Shown: positions 1-5,543, numbered from the stretch's first letter. The stretch is DNA of 6,528 nt from Trichodesmium sp. jk18x7bins.61 (GCA_022822685.1 JAJEAQ010000603.1:1-6528), one strand, 5' to 3'. Numbers and translations are program-made. Notes: generated by a model from the letters alone, not told the origin.

Positions 1-288
1 CAGTTTGCGATTCATTTTGCTAAATATCAAGTAGCCAAAACAGCATTAGTTAGGGGTGGAGCAACAGCAGCAGCCCAACTTCAGAATTATATGACAATTC
101 AGATGTCTAGCCGAGGTATGGCCATCAGTGCCGCCCGTTATGGTGCAGCGGGGACAGCTTTAGGATTGTTGGGATCGGTGCTATGGACTTGGTTTTTAGT
201 TGATTTAGGGTGGAGAGCGATCGCTACAAACTACAGCCGTGTTATCCCTACTATTTTTGTCTTAGCGCAAATTCGTCTCCTACATTAA
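1..288 (+). CDS. C-terminal part of a hydrophobic Gly/Ala-rich protein, possibly YaaW/UPF0174-like (5' truncated by window)
   Basis: The frame is open from base 1 to TAA at 286-288, giving 95 visible residues; the start lies outside the window. The internal ATGs at 91 and 106 lie within an already open, protein-like frame, so they are not good starts. The visible part is Ala/Gly-rich, with a hydrophobic stretch around GTALGLLGSVLWTWFLVDLG (about residues 46-65). It ends in an RVIPTIFVLAQIRL-type tail that resembles the C-terminus of YaaW-like (UPF0174) proteins, which also close with a 'VTIP..IQIA.MR' motif. That family link is from memory and is tentative. The function of the family is not well defined, and membrane association is inferred from the hydrophobic segment. 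A HIP1 octamer at 217-224 lies inside the frame. No lesion is visible, unlike the pseudogenes further on. No terminator follows immediately; the first good one is at 563-593. Confidence 0.6.
   Translation, partial: QFAIHFAKYQVAKTALVRGGATAAAQLQNYMTIQMSSRGMAISAARYGAAGTALGLLGSVLWTWFLVDLGWRAIATNYSRVIPTIFVLAQIRLLH
217..224. repeat. HIP1 octamer GCGATCGC
   Basis: This is the perfect palindrome GCGATCGC, the highly iterated palindrome characteristic of many cyanobacterial genomes. A second copy is at 4191-4198. It supports the cyanobacterial assignment and has no local function that I can show. Confidence 0.9.
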
Positions 289-548
289 CTTGCCTGGTGA
301 GAATTCCTGGGATCTCCCGGCAGGGGAGCGTCGGAATGAGAGCAAGGGTTATGTTTGGGAATATTTCTACAAATAAGACACAGGTACCCCTTGACAAGCA
401 CAAAGTGTTTCATTACTACCTGTATATACACAGGGGGAGGACATCATCTAGTGTCTAAACCGCCATCGATAATATTTCGGTTTAAGAATCCCGTGTTGTC
501 GCTCAAGCGCAGGGTTAGGAGTATGTCAATCAACCAACTATCTTTATG
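289..548. other. Non-coding gap between YaaW-like end and terminator; possible structured RNA
   Basis: I find no convincing gene here; the open frames that cross it have no protein-like character. The richest structure is at 303-337, where ATTCC (303-307) can pair with GGAAT (333-337) around an inner hairpin CTCCC-ggcag-GGGAG (314-328). A TTGACA hexamer at 391-396 resembles a -35 box, but no good -10 lies 16-19 nt downstream. The 14-mer TACCCCTTGACAAG at 385-398 recurs at 4339-4352. The block could hold a small RNA ending at the terminator at 563-593, but only the terminator itself is strong. Confidence 0.4.
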
Positions 549-629
549 TAGGAGATACTTTTGGGCTGGTTTTAACTCAGCCCTATTTTTTTTATCTTCA
601 CTAGGTAAAACTAAACCTAGTATCTCCTA
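549..629. repeat. 81-bp inverted-repeat element enclosing a terminator hairpin
   Basis: TAGGAGATACT (549-559) is a perfect 11-bp inverse of AGTATCTCCTA (619-629). Between them lie the terminator hairpin at 563-583 and a second perfect hairpin, CTAGGT (601-606) with ACCTAG (615-620). The outer arms and the second hairpin share bases 619-620, so they cannot form fully together. It has the shape of a tiny MITE-like or REP-like element, but no flanking target duplication is seen. Confidence 0.5.
563..593 (+). terminator. Rho-independent terminator
   Basis: GGGCTG (563-568) pairs perfectly with CAGCCC (578-583), plus a possible G-T wobble (569-577). This is followed by TA and eight T residues (586-593). 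The T tract is on the plus strand, so it stops rightward transcripts, either from the YaaW-like gene 275 nt upstream or from an unseen small RNA. It also keeps such transcripts from running into the convergent ycf23 gene. In the minus direction only AAAAG-type sequence follows, so it would be weak for ycf23. Confidence 0.75.
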
Positions 630-649
630 GACACCCTTACTAATAGCAG

Positions 650-1408
650 TTAAACAGAGATGAAATCTATTTGTGCATTAGTAACACTTGCCAAAGCTTC
701 CACCAAACTACGAACTGCTGCCACCATTGCTACTTCATCATTGAGGCGATTAATAGCAGAGCCAACACCAACACCAGCAGCACCAGCAGCAATAGCTAAT
801 GGAGCAGTTACGTTAGAAATGCCAGAAGCACATAATACAGGTATAGATACCGCACGAGAAATTTCGTAAGCTGCTGCTATAGTTGGAGCAGCTTTTTCAA
901 TTAATCCCAATGTTCCGGGGTGAAGAGGTTTGGAGCTGACAGCACCTTCAGTTTGAATAATATCAGCACCAGCTTTGACTAATTCGATAGCTAGTTGTAC
1001 CTGGTGATCAAGTTCTAAAATATGGGGAACAGTTACCGAAAGAGTAATATTAGGCAAAAGATTATGAGTTTTTTGAGTCAACTGTAATACCTCTTCCGCT
1101 TCAAAGCGCATACCTTGTTCATAGAAGGCTTCATAGTTACCAATTTCAATCAAATCAGCTCCCGCCTCCACTGCTGGTACAAATTTACTGGGTTCGATGG
1201 CAGAAACACAAATGGGTAAGTAAGTTAAATTGCGTATTGCATATACTAAATTAGGATCGGCCGCAATATCAACGTAGGTTGCACCACCGAGAGTTGCTGC
1301 TCTAACAGTTGCTGCAACTTTATTTGTATCAAAGTTAGTCAAACCACTAATCACTTTCAGGGCTTGGCCACTTTTTAATGCAGTTTTTAATCTAGATTCA
1401 GCCATCAT
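650..1408 (-). CDS. ycf23: Ycf23 / DUF561 family TIM-barrel protein
   Basis: This 252-residue protein matches the DUF561/Ycf23 family, found in cyanobacteria, algal plastids and plant nuclei. The family's biochemical function is unknown. The pattern is that of a phosphate-binding (beta/alpha)8 barrel: ATYVDIAADP (43-52), ADLIEIGNYEAF (84-95), GADIIQTEG (147-155), IPVLCASGIS (189-198) and the C-terminal GAAGVGVGSAIN (209-220), resembling phosphate-gripping loops of other TIM barrels. The frame extends upstream to an ATG at 1483. I choose the ATG at 1408 because AAAGGA (plus-strand bases 1417-1422) lies 8 nt before it, MMAESRLK is the expected N-terminus, and the extra 25 residues come from a GC-rich repeat-like leader. 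The gene ends with TAA at 650-652. It is the only complete gene here with no lesion. It is divergent from the deaminase pseudogene with 67 nt between the starts, and converges on the terminator element at 549-629. Confidence 0.9.
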   Translation of the reverse strand: MMAESRLKTALKSGQALKVISGLTNFDTNKVAATVRAATLGGATYVDIAADPNLVYAIRNLTYLPICVSAIEPSKFVPAVEAGADLIEIGNYEAFYEQGMRFEAEEVLQLTQKTHNLLPNITLSVTVPHILELDHQVQLAIELVKAGADIIQTEGAVSSKPLHPGTLGLIEKAAPTIAAAYEISRAVSIPVLCASGISNVTAPLAIAAGAAGVGVGSAINRLNDEVAMVAAVRSLVEALASVTNAQIDFISV

Positions 1409-1449
1409 TAGGTTAATCCTTTGACTAATAATTTTTCCAAGATTACATT

Positions 1450-1474
1450 GTGCCACGGAGGCAGCACTTCGGCA
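1450..1474. repeat. GC-rich palindromic patch in the shared ycf23/deaminase leader
   Basis: This patch is much richer in GC than its surroundings. TGCC (1451-1454) pairs with GGCA (1460-1463) around ACGGA, and a further GGCA lies at 1471-1474. The style resembles the short GC-rich dispersed repeats common in Nostoc genomes, but no second copy occurs in this window. The patch contains GGAGG (1457-1461), the only Shine-Dalgarno-like sequence upstream of the deaminase ATG at 1476, at a rather long 14-nt spacing. Confidence 0.3.
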
Positions 1475-1771
1475 TATGAACAATCAACAATCTTCTATAA
1501 TTCCTAATACTTCTCACTATTGGCTCAAAAATACTCATGTACCTATATGTTTTGTAGAGACAGACTTTGAGATGCCTAGTCAAACTAGAGAGGGTTTGTC
1601 ATTGGTGGATATAGAAATTAATCAGGGAGTTATCAGGCAAATTCTCCATTCCTCAGTCAATCAGCCTCTCTATACATCTGGAGATATTCCTACAGTTAAC
1701 CTGAAAGGTGGGCAAGTGTGGCCATGTTTTGTAGATATGCACACCCATCTAGATAAAGGATATACTTGGGT

Positions 1772-1803
1772 GCGATGTAGCTGCCGCTAGGCTTCGCCAA
1801 CGC
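1772..1803 (+). repeat. Small dispersed repeat A, copy 1 (in the deaminase pseudogene)
   Basis: This 32-bp unit starts GCGATGTAGCT and ends CTAGGCTTCGCCAACGC. It matches 5512-5543 with a single mismatch (G at 1783, A in the other copy). It contains the mini-hairpin GGC-TTC-GCC. It sits after DKGYTW and before HNPDG, keeps the frame into HNPDG, and supplies an in-frame TAG at 1788-1790. The inserted part is therefore about 27 bp, a multiple of three. Both copies are followed within 4 nt by CATAACCC. Confidence 0.85.
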
Positions 1804-2480
1804 ATAACCCAGATGGTAGGTAGTTTTAACAGCGCTTTAGATGCGGGAGCTAAGGATGCTAGACAATATTGGAATGCTGAAGACATTTACCGCCGGATGG
1901 AATTTGGCCTCAAATGCAGTTATGCCCACGGTACTAAGGCGATTCGGACTCATCTTGACTGTTTTGGCGAGCAGGCAACTATTAGTTTAGAAGTATTTCA
2001 AACATTACAAAAAAAAGTGGGCATAGCGATTAATTTTACAACCAGTTTCCCTAGCTAGTAGTGATTATTTTCTCACTAAAGAAGGAGAAAAATTAGCTAA
2101 CCAACTTGCTAATGTCGGTGGGTTCTTAGGAGCAGTTCCGTTAATGAATTCAGACTTAGATAATCAATTAGATAGATTATTTAGTTTAGCCCAAGAACGG
2201 CAATTAAATTTAGATTTACATACTGATGAAAATGGAGAGCCTAATTCCAGAGTTTTAAAAAAAGTTGCTCAGACAGCAATTCGTCAGAAATTTTCTGGGA
2301 AAATTATTTGTGGTCATTGTTGTAGTTTGGCCGTACAAACTCCAGAACAAGTAACAGAAACTCTCAAGTTAGTGAAGGAAACTGGCGTTAGTATTATTAG
2401 TCTTCCTACGTGTAATCTTTATCTACAAAATCTGCAAAATAATCATACTCCTAAATGGCGGGGTGTCACCTTATTACACG

Positions 2481-2502
2481 TTCATGTCGGCGACAGCCGA
2501 AA
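2481..2502 (+). repeat. Small dispersed repeat B, copy 1 (in the deaminase pseudogene)
   Basis: This 22-bp unit contains GTCGGCGACAGCCGAA and is the exact inverse complement of 5950-5971. TCGGC and GCCGA form a 5-bp stem with a GACA loop. It splits the deaminase sequence between LLH and KKHGI. Removing 19 bp (2481-2499) joins CACG to AACTAAAAAA and restores a continuous LLHELKKHGI reading, with the +1 frame change that the flanking frames require. Confidence 0.85.
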
Positions 2503-2850
2503 CTAAAAAACATGGTATTGCGGTTGCTGTTGCCAGTAATAATTGTCGCGACCCGTTTTTTTGATTTGGCGACCATGATGTTTTGGAAGTGTTTAATATG
2601 TCAGTCAGAATTGTTCATTTAGATATACCTTATGAGGATTGGCCTTGTGCTGTGACTAAGACCACAGCCGATTTAATTGGTTTACCCAATATTGGCAGAA
2701 TTAAAGTTGGATTACCTGCAGATTTAATTCTGTTTAAAGGCAGAAATTTTAGTGAACTTTTGTCACAACCTCAACATGACAGAGTAGTCTTAAGAAATGG
2801 TCAAGTTATTGATACAAATTTACCTGATTATTGTGAATTAGATAGTTGAT

Positions 2851-2871
2851 TTCAATGAATTGAAGTTTTTT
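2851..2871 (+). terminator. Weak terminator-like hairpin after the deaminase pseudogene
   Basis: TTCAA (2851-2855) and TTGAA (2860-2864) form a 5-bp AT-rich stem with a TGAA loop, followed by G and six T residues (2866-2871). It lies 1 nt after the stop codon, the right place for a terminator, but the stem is weak. Confidence 0.35.
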
Positions 2872-3363
2872 CATTGGTCATGCAAAAAATTGTATATGTA
2901 AGGTGGGAGCATAGCAGCAGATTTATGATTATTTCGGATAACTCAATATTTGCTCACCATCACACCTTCTAATATAAACATCTTTTTTGAAATCGTTATA
3001 ACATCCATAAATTTTTACTTCAGGCGATAAAATGCTATAATTCTATAATAGAATAATGGAAAATTCTGGAAAAGAAAGAATCTAAGGATGTTTCACGGAA
3101 TGTCCTGACAAGGGTTACAAAAAACATCAGGTTGCAAAACAGGCGTAGCATAAATTATTTAATTCACTGCGCTCTCTTAAATCAGGAAGAAGGGTAAAAA
3201 TCAAATAATAATATGTAAATCTTCCCTCTCTATTTCAGCAGATATTGGATTTAAATTCTCCACACCTCTGAGCAATTGATAGTCTTCAATGTTAACTAGA
3301 GTGGAAATCAATTTTTAAATTTACCTTCTTCCTTCTTACTTATTACTTCTTTGAAAAATACCA
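2872..3363. other. AT-rich intergenic region with possible gene remnants
   Basis: No intact gene is seen. On the minus strand, about 3046 down to the TAA at 2929-2931, a short open frame reads in part SPEVKIYGCYNDFKKD then VYIRRCDGEQILSYPK. It looks protein-like but is under 40 codons, lacks a start and matches no family I know. TTCTATAATAGAA at 3041-3053 is a 13-bp palindrome. A pyrimidine-rich run of CTTC/CTTA motifs covers about 3325-3352. The rest shows nothing I can name. Confidence 0.35.
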
Positions 3364-3441
3364 ATGACAACAACAGAAAAAAACAAATCAATTGGGATGC
3401 CTTAGCATCAGAGTATTTTGGGCTGCACGATAAGTGTTGAT
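3364..3441 (+). pseudogene. Stump of a small unknown gene, broken by an A-run slip
   Basis: An ATG at 3364 opens MTTTEK, then the frame changes in the A7 run at 3377-3383. If one missing A is restored, the reading continues as KQINWDALASEYFGLHDKC and stops at TGA (3439-3441). The downstream part has ordinary protein composition and begins exactly where the slip would put it, so a decayed gene is more likely than chance. I do not recognise the family. No Shine-Dalgarno lies upstream. The frame ends just before the palindromic repeats, so the original C-terminus may have been replaced by them. A chance reading remains possible because only about 25 codons are involved. Confidence 0.3.
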
Positions 3442-3448
3442 GTTAATC

Positions 3449-3469
3449 GTATGAGCGTCTTGCTCATAC
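3449..3469. repeat. Perfect hairpin GTATGAGC-N5-GCTCATAC
   Basis: An 8-bp perfect stem encloses GTCTT. On the minus strand its core reads GAGCAAGACGCTC, one base different from GAGCAAGATGCTC at 3966-3978. The two therefore look like members of one dispersed hairpin family with variable outer arms. Confidence 0.6.
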
Positions 3470-3483
3470 CATTTCACTTTGAA

Positions 3484-3587
3484 TATGTCATACCAATTTG
3501 AAAAAAGAATGTTACAAATCAGTGTCTGGAAGTCTATCCCAGTGGGGGTTTTTCTATAGCAGTGATTCTTCAAATTGGTATCACATA
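3484..3587. mobile_element. MITE-like element 1 (104 bp, 19-bp terminal inverted repeats)
   Basis: TATGTCATACCAATTTGAA (3484-3502) and the complement of 3569-3587 agree at 18 of 19 positions, with the inner 13 bp (3490-3502/3569-3581) perfect. The 66-bp core has no coding potential. The minus-strand open frame that covers it is best explained as fortuitous. The ends recur in the elements at 3804 and 4002, which supports a miniature non-autonomous transposable or palindromic element. No clear target duplication flanks it. Confidence 0.6.
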
Positions 3588-3650
3588 GGTTTTGGTTGCA
3601 CATTTATATCATGTCACCTTGAATGCCCATAATAAAAAAAGTGAGATTGC

Positions 3651-3751
3651 GTAGGTAGGGTTGAGTAGGGCGAAACCCAACAAAAATATAGATAATGTTG
3701 GGTTTCTCCTGCGGATAAGCTTCCCTAACGCTGGTGCTTAACCCAACCTAC
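3651..3751. repeat. Nested palindromic element with AAACCCAACA core (101 bp)
   Basis: The outer arms GTAGGTAGGGTTG (3651-3663) and TAACCCAACCTAC (3739-3751) pair with one internal mismatch plus the end base. The inner arms AAACCCAACA (3673-3682) and TGTTGGGTTT (3696-3705) pair perfectly. Direct and inverted ACCCAAC motifs therefore occur four times. Such CCCAAC-rich palindromes are commonly scattered between genes in filamentous cyanobacteria. No coding sequence is present. Confidence 0.6.
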
Positions 3752-3803
3752 TTGATGACTGGTTAATTAGTTCGACTTGATATGACAGGATAGTGGGGCT
3801 GTA

Positions 3804-3936
3804 TATGTGATACCAAATCCGGTTATGACGCATGTACTTTTTCGCGCATCCTCTCTAACCCTCTTGCCTCTTGCATGCATGCATGCCTTGCCATTGTAAT
3901 AAAACTCCTATCGCGCGCCAGATTTAGTATGACAGG
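3804..3936. mobile_element. MITE-like element 2 (about 133 bp, imperfect inverted ends)
   Basis: TATGTGATACCAAATCCGG (3804-3822) matches the complement of 3918-3936 at 14 of 19 positions. Its first 13 bases are identical to the complemented right end of element 1. The core holds GCATGCATGCATGC (3873-3886) and GCGCGC (3913-3918), both unusual in this AT-rich DNA. It is probably an older, diverged relative of element 1. Confidence 0.45.
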
Positions 3937-3951
3937 CATTGAGTGAAGAAA

Positions 3952-4007
3952 TGGTATCACAACGGGAGCAAGATGCTCCCACTACTCAATCATTTACCTT
4001 GATACCA
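3952..4007. repeat. GGGAGCA hairpin bracketed by inverted TGATACCA
   Basis: TGGTATCA (3952-3959) and TGATACCA (4000-4007) form 8-bp inverted ends around a perfect hairpin GGGAGCA-AGA-TGCTCCC (3964-3980). The hairpin core repeats that at 3449-3469. The right end is shared with the next element (4002-4088), so neighbouring elements use one common end. Confidence 0.5.
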
Positions 4008-4088
4008 AATTCAAAAAAGGTAGTTATGTTACTCTAGATTCCTACTAACAGGAAAAAGCATTGTAGTAATATTTTATGAAATTGGTAT
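4002..4088. mobile_element. MITE-like element 3 (87 bp, 12-bp inverted ends)
   Basis: ATACCAAATTCA (4002-4013) and TGAAATTGGTAT (4077-4088) are inverse complements at 11 of 12 positions. The ends are those of element 1, but the core differs, showing conserved ends around unrelated centres. No coding capacity. Confidence 0.5.
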
Positions 4089-4190
4089 TACCCTACAGGA
4101 ATTCATCTGAGAAACGCTATAAGTTTCTTGCTAGTACCCACTACACTTAAATGTGCAAACCAACCAAAGACATTATTTTTAATAATTTGA

Positions 4191-4198
4191 GCGATCGC
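4191..4198. repeat. HIP1 octamer GCGATCGC
   Basis: Second perfect HIP1 palindrome in the window, here in DNA without an intact gene. Confidence 0.9.
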
Positions 4199-4276
4199 TC
4201 TTGAGAGTTTGGACACTCGAATAATAGACCTTTGATACTCTTATTTTTCTCCAAAGTCCAAATAGCTAGAAACTGT

Positions 4277-4298
4277 AACTGATAACTGATAACTAACT
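4277..4298. repeat. Short tandem heptanucleotide repeat (AACTGAT)
   Basis: AACTGAT occurs at 4277-4283 and 4284-4290, followed by AACT twice (4291-4298). An AACTGT at 4271 looks like a diverged leading unit. This matches the short tandemly repeated heptanucleotides (STRRs) described in heterocystous cyanobacteria. No function is apparent. Confidence 0.6.
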
Positions 4299-4338
4299 CT
4301 TCCCCCCTCTCAAATTAAAAGCGCAGCATCTTCTGGCT

Positions 4339-4356
4339 TACCCCTTGACAAGGGTA
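4339..4356. repeat. CCCTTGACAAGGG hairpin, part of a repeated 14-mer
   Basis: CCCTT (4342-4346) pairs with AAGGG (4350-4354) around GAC. The 14-mer TACCCCTTGACAAG (4339-4352) also occurs at 385-398, where the right half of the palindrome is missing. A G-rich tract follows rather than T residues, so it is not a terminator. Confidence 0.45.
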
Positions 4357-4421
4357 GGAGGGGAGGGGGATTTCTTTAGGGGGGCGTCGGGGAGATAAAT
4401 TAAATGCAACTGCACAGAAAA

Positions 4422-4451
4422 TTGATATAACATTTATTAATTATTTATAAT
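4422..4451 (+). promoter_or_regulatory. Near-consensus promoter of the helicase pseudogene
   Basis: A -35 box TTGATA (4422-4427, five of six consensus bases) and a perfect -10 box TATAAT (4446-4451) are separated by 18 nt. Transcription would start near 4458, leaving about 15 nt before the ATG at 4473. That leader has no Shine-Dalgarno sequence. The promoter appears intact although the gene behind it is dead. Confidence 0.7.
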
Positions 4452-5511
4452 AACAAAAAACCTGCACTGAAAATGGCTGATCAACCTACAGACTATGGGG
4501 CAATTCTACAAGCTGCAGTAAATCACTTAATTAAATCTCCAGAGTGGTTAACAAATGGCGCGAAAATTTATTCTCCCAAATATGGTATAGGTAAAGTCAC
4601 AGCAGTATTAGGTAAACGTTTAATTGTAGACTTTATTGAAAACCCAGCCCCAGTACATTTCTCAGATTGGCAAATAGCAATTGAACGAAAAGAAATTAAC
4701 CACATAAATAGTGCAAATGTTAATACTAATAAATTAAAATTAACTCAAAAATCACGGATTAACTTAGAAGAAATAAAAGCTATTCTCAAACCTGTATTTA
4801 GAGCTATCGCTCAGGAATTGATAGATAAATTAATAGCTATAGATAGCACTCCCTCAATCCCTGGTAAGCTCTATCCTCTGCCAACAGATTTACCAATAAC
4901 TCTACAAAATGCTCTAGCTCAACAAAATATTACTGAACTCTATGAACACCAAATTGAAGCCTTAAGCGCCCTCCGAAAAGGCTTAGATATCAGCCTTTTT
5001 ACACCGACAGCTTCTGGCAAGACTCTCTGTTATAACCTAGCAATTTTAGAATCATGTTTACAACAATCCCAAACCACAGCATTATATATTTTTCCTCTCA
5101 AAGCATTAGCATTAGACCAAATGCAAAAACTAGAAAAACTGGTGTCATATTTTCCCATAAATTTTGTAAAAATCGGACTAATTACAGGAGATACATCTAC
5201 AGAGAAAAGGAAACAATTGTTTATCCCTAATCCACCTAATATTTTAGGTGTCAGTCCAGATTTATTACACTATCAACTATATAAAATTAGAAGTAAAGAT
5301 GGGGAAGGATGGCGAATATTTTTTCAAAATCTCCCCTATGTAGTTATTGATGAATCTCATACTTATATAGGTGCTTTTGGCGCTCATTTTGCTAATCTCA
5401 TGCGACGGTTAAGAATAGCAGTGGCGAGAGTCGGTGGCAGTTCAGAAAAACTACAATTTATCTTTAGTTCCGCCACAATTGGGAATCCAGGAGAAATGGC
5501 TATTGGATTTA

Positions 5512-5543
5512 GCGATGTAGCTACCGCTAGGCTTCGCCAACGC
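5512..5543 (+). repeat. Small dispersed repeat A, copy 2 (in the helicase pseudogene)
   Basis: This copy is identical to 1772-1803 except for one base (A at 5523). It is read in a different frame from copy 1, without a stop, and codes for most of VATARLRQRA between motif III and the segment HNPERLHLI. The same DNA is therefore a nonsense insert in one gene and a silent in-frame peptide insert in the other. Confidence 0.85.

Larger units (their letters stand above)
1476..2849 (+). pseudogene. Cytosine deaminase-type amidohydrolase (COG0402), decayed
   Basis: The pieces rebuild most of a CodA-like metal-dependent deaminase, an enzyme that hydrolyses cytosine (or a related ring) to uracil and ammonia. 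In order they give HTHLDKG (HxH metal site, residues 89-95), PDG-FNSALDAGAKDARQYW, IRTHLDC, KKWA-stop-RLILQPVSLASSDYF, LDLHTDENGEP, IICGHCCSLA, TPKWRGVTLLH, KKHGIAVAVASNNCRDPF and FGDHDVLEVF. The end, about 90 residues to TAG at 2847-2849, is intact. Six lesions are visible: a TAG at 1788-1790 brought in by repeat A (1772-1803); a 4-bp duplication GGTAGGTA (1815-1822); a +1 slip in the A8 run at 2009-2016; a TAG at 2024-2026; repeat B (2481-2502), shifting frame by +1; and a TGA at 2562-2564. The metal-ligand Asp expected in SDNCRD (D313 of E. coli CodA) reads Asn. Corrected length is about 440 codons, normal for the family. The substrate cannot be told from sequence. Confidence 0.9.
4089..4420. 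other. Intergenic region upstream of the helicase pseudogene
   Basis: No intact gene is seen. A minus-strand frame from about 4240 to the TGA at 4103-4105 reads in part AIAQIIKNNVFGWFAHLSVV and could be a gene remnant, but it is about 46 codons with no start and no family I can name. A HIP1 site lies at 4191-4198 and heptamer repeats at 4271-4298. A C-rich run at 4300-4308 and a G-rich stretch at 4352-4395 flank a CCCTT-GAC-AAGGG hairpin (4342-4354). Confidence 0.35.

Noticed and set aside
391..426. TTGACA at 391-396 as a promoter
   Set aside because: No acceptable -10 hexamer lies 16-19 nt downstream, and the hexamer is part of the 14-mer repeated at 4339-4352.
355..630. A 91-codon plus-strand open frame between the YaaW-like gene and ycf23
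   Set aside because: It runs through the terminator and the inverted-repeat element, has biased, unprotein-like composition and lacks a ribosome site.
660..869. A plus-strand open frame opposite ycf23
   Set aside because: It is a shadow of the well-supported minus-strand gene, rich in Ala/Thr because of the opposite strand's codon pattern.
1409..1483. The 25-residue N-terminal extension of ycf23 from the ATG at 1483
   Set aside because: The extension lies in the GC-rich repeat-like leader and overlaps the deaminase start. The ATG at 1408 has AAAGGA at 8-nt spacing and gives the family-like N-terminus.
3388..3603. A 71-codon minus-strand open frame across MITE-like element 1
   Set aside because: It runs through the inverted repeats at 3484-3587 and the 3449 hairpin, has no family resemblance or ribosome site, and overlaps the broken small gene on the other strand.
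3484..4088. The repeat cluster as a CRISPR array
   Set aside because: The motifs occur in both orientations, with uneven spacing and variable unit lengths. There are no regular direct repeats of 25-40 bp and no cas genes.
4300..4395. C-rich and G-rich tracts as a terminator or G-quadruplex
   Set aside because: No T tract follows the CCCTT/AAGGG hairpin, and the G runs are irregularly spaced, so neither claim is supported by sequence alone.
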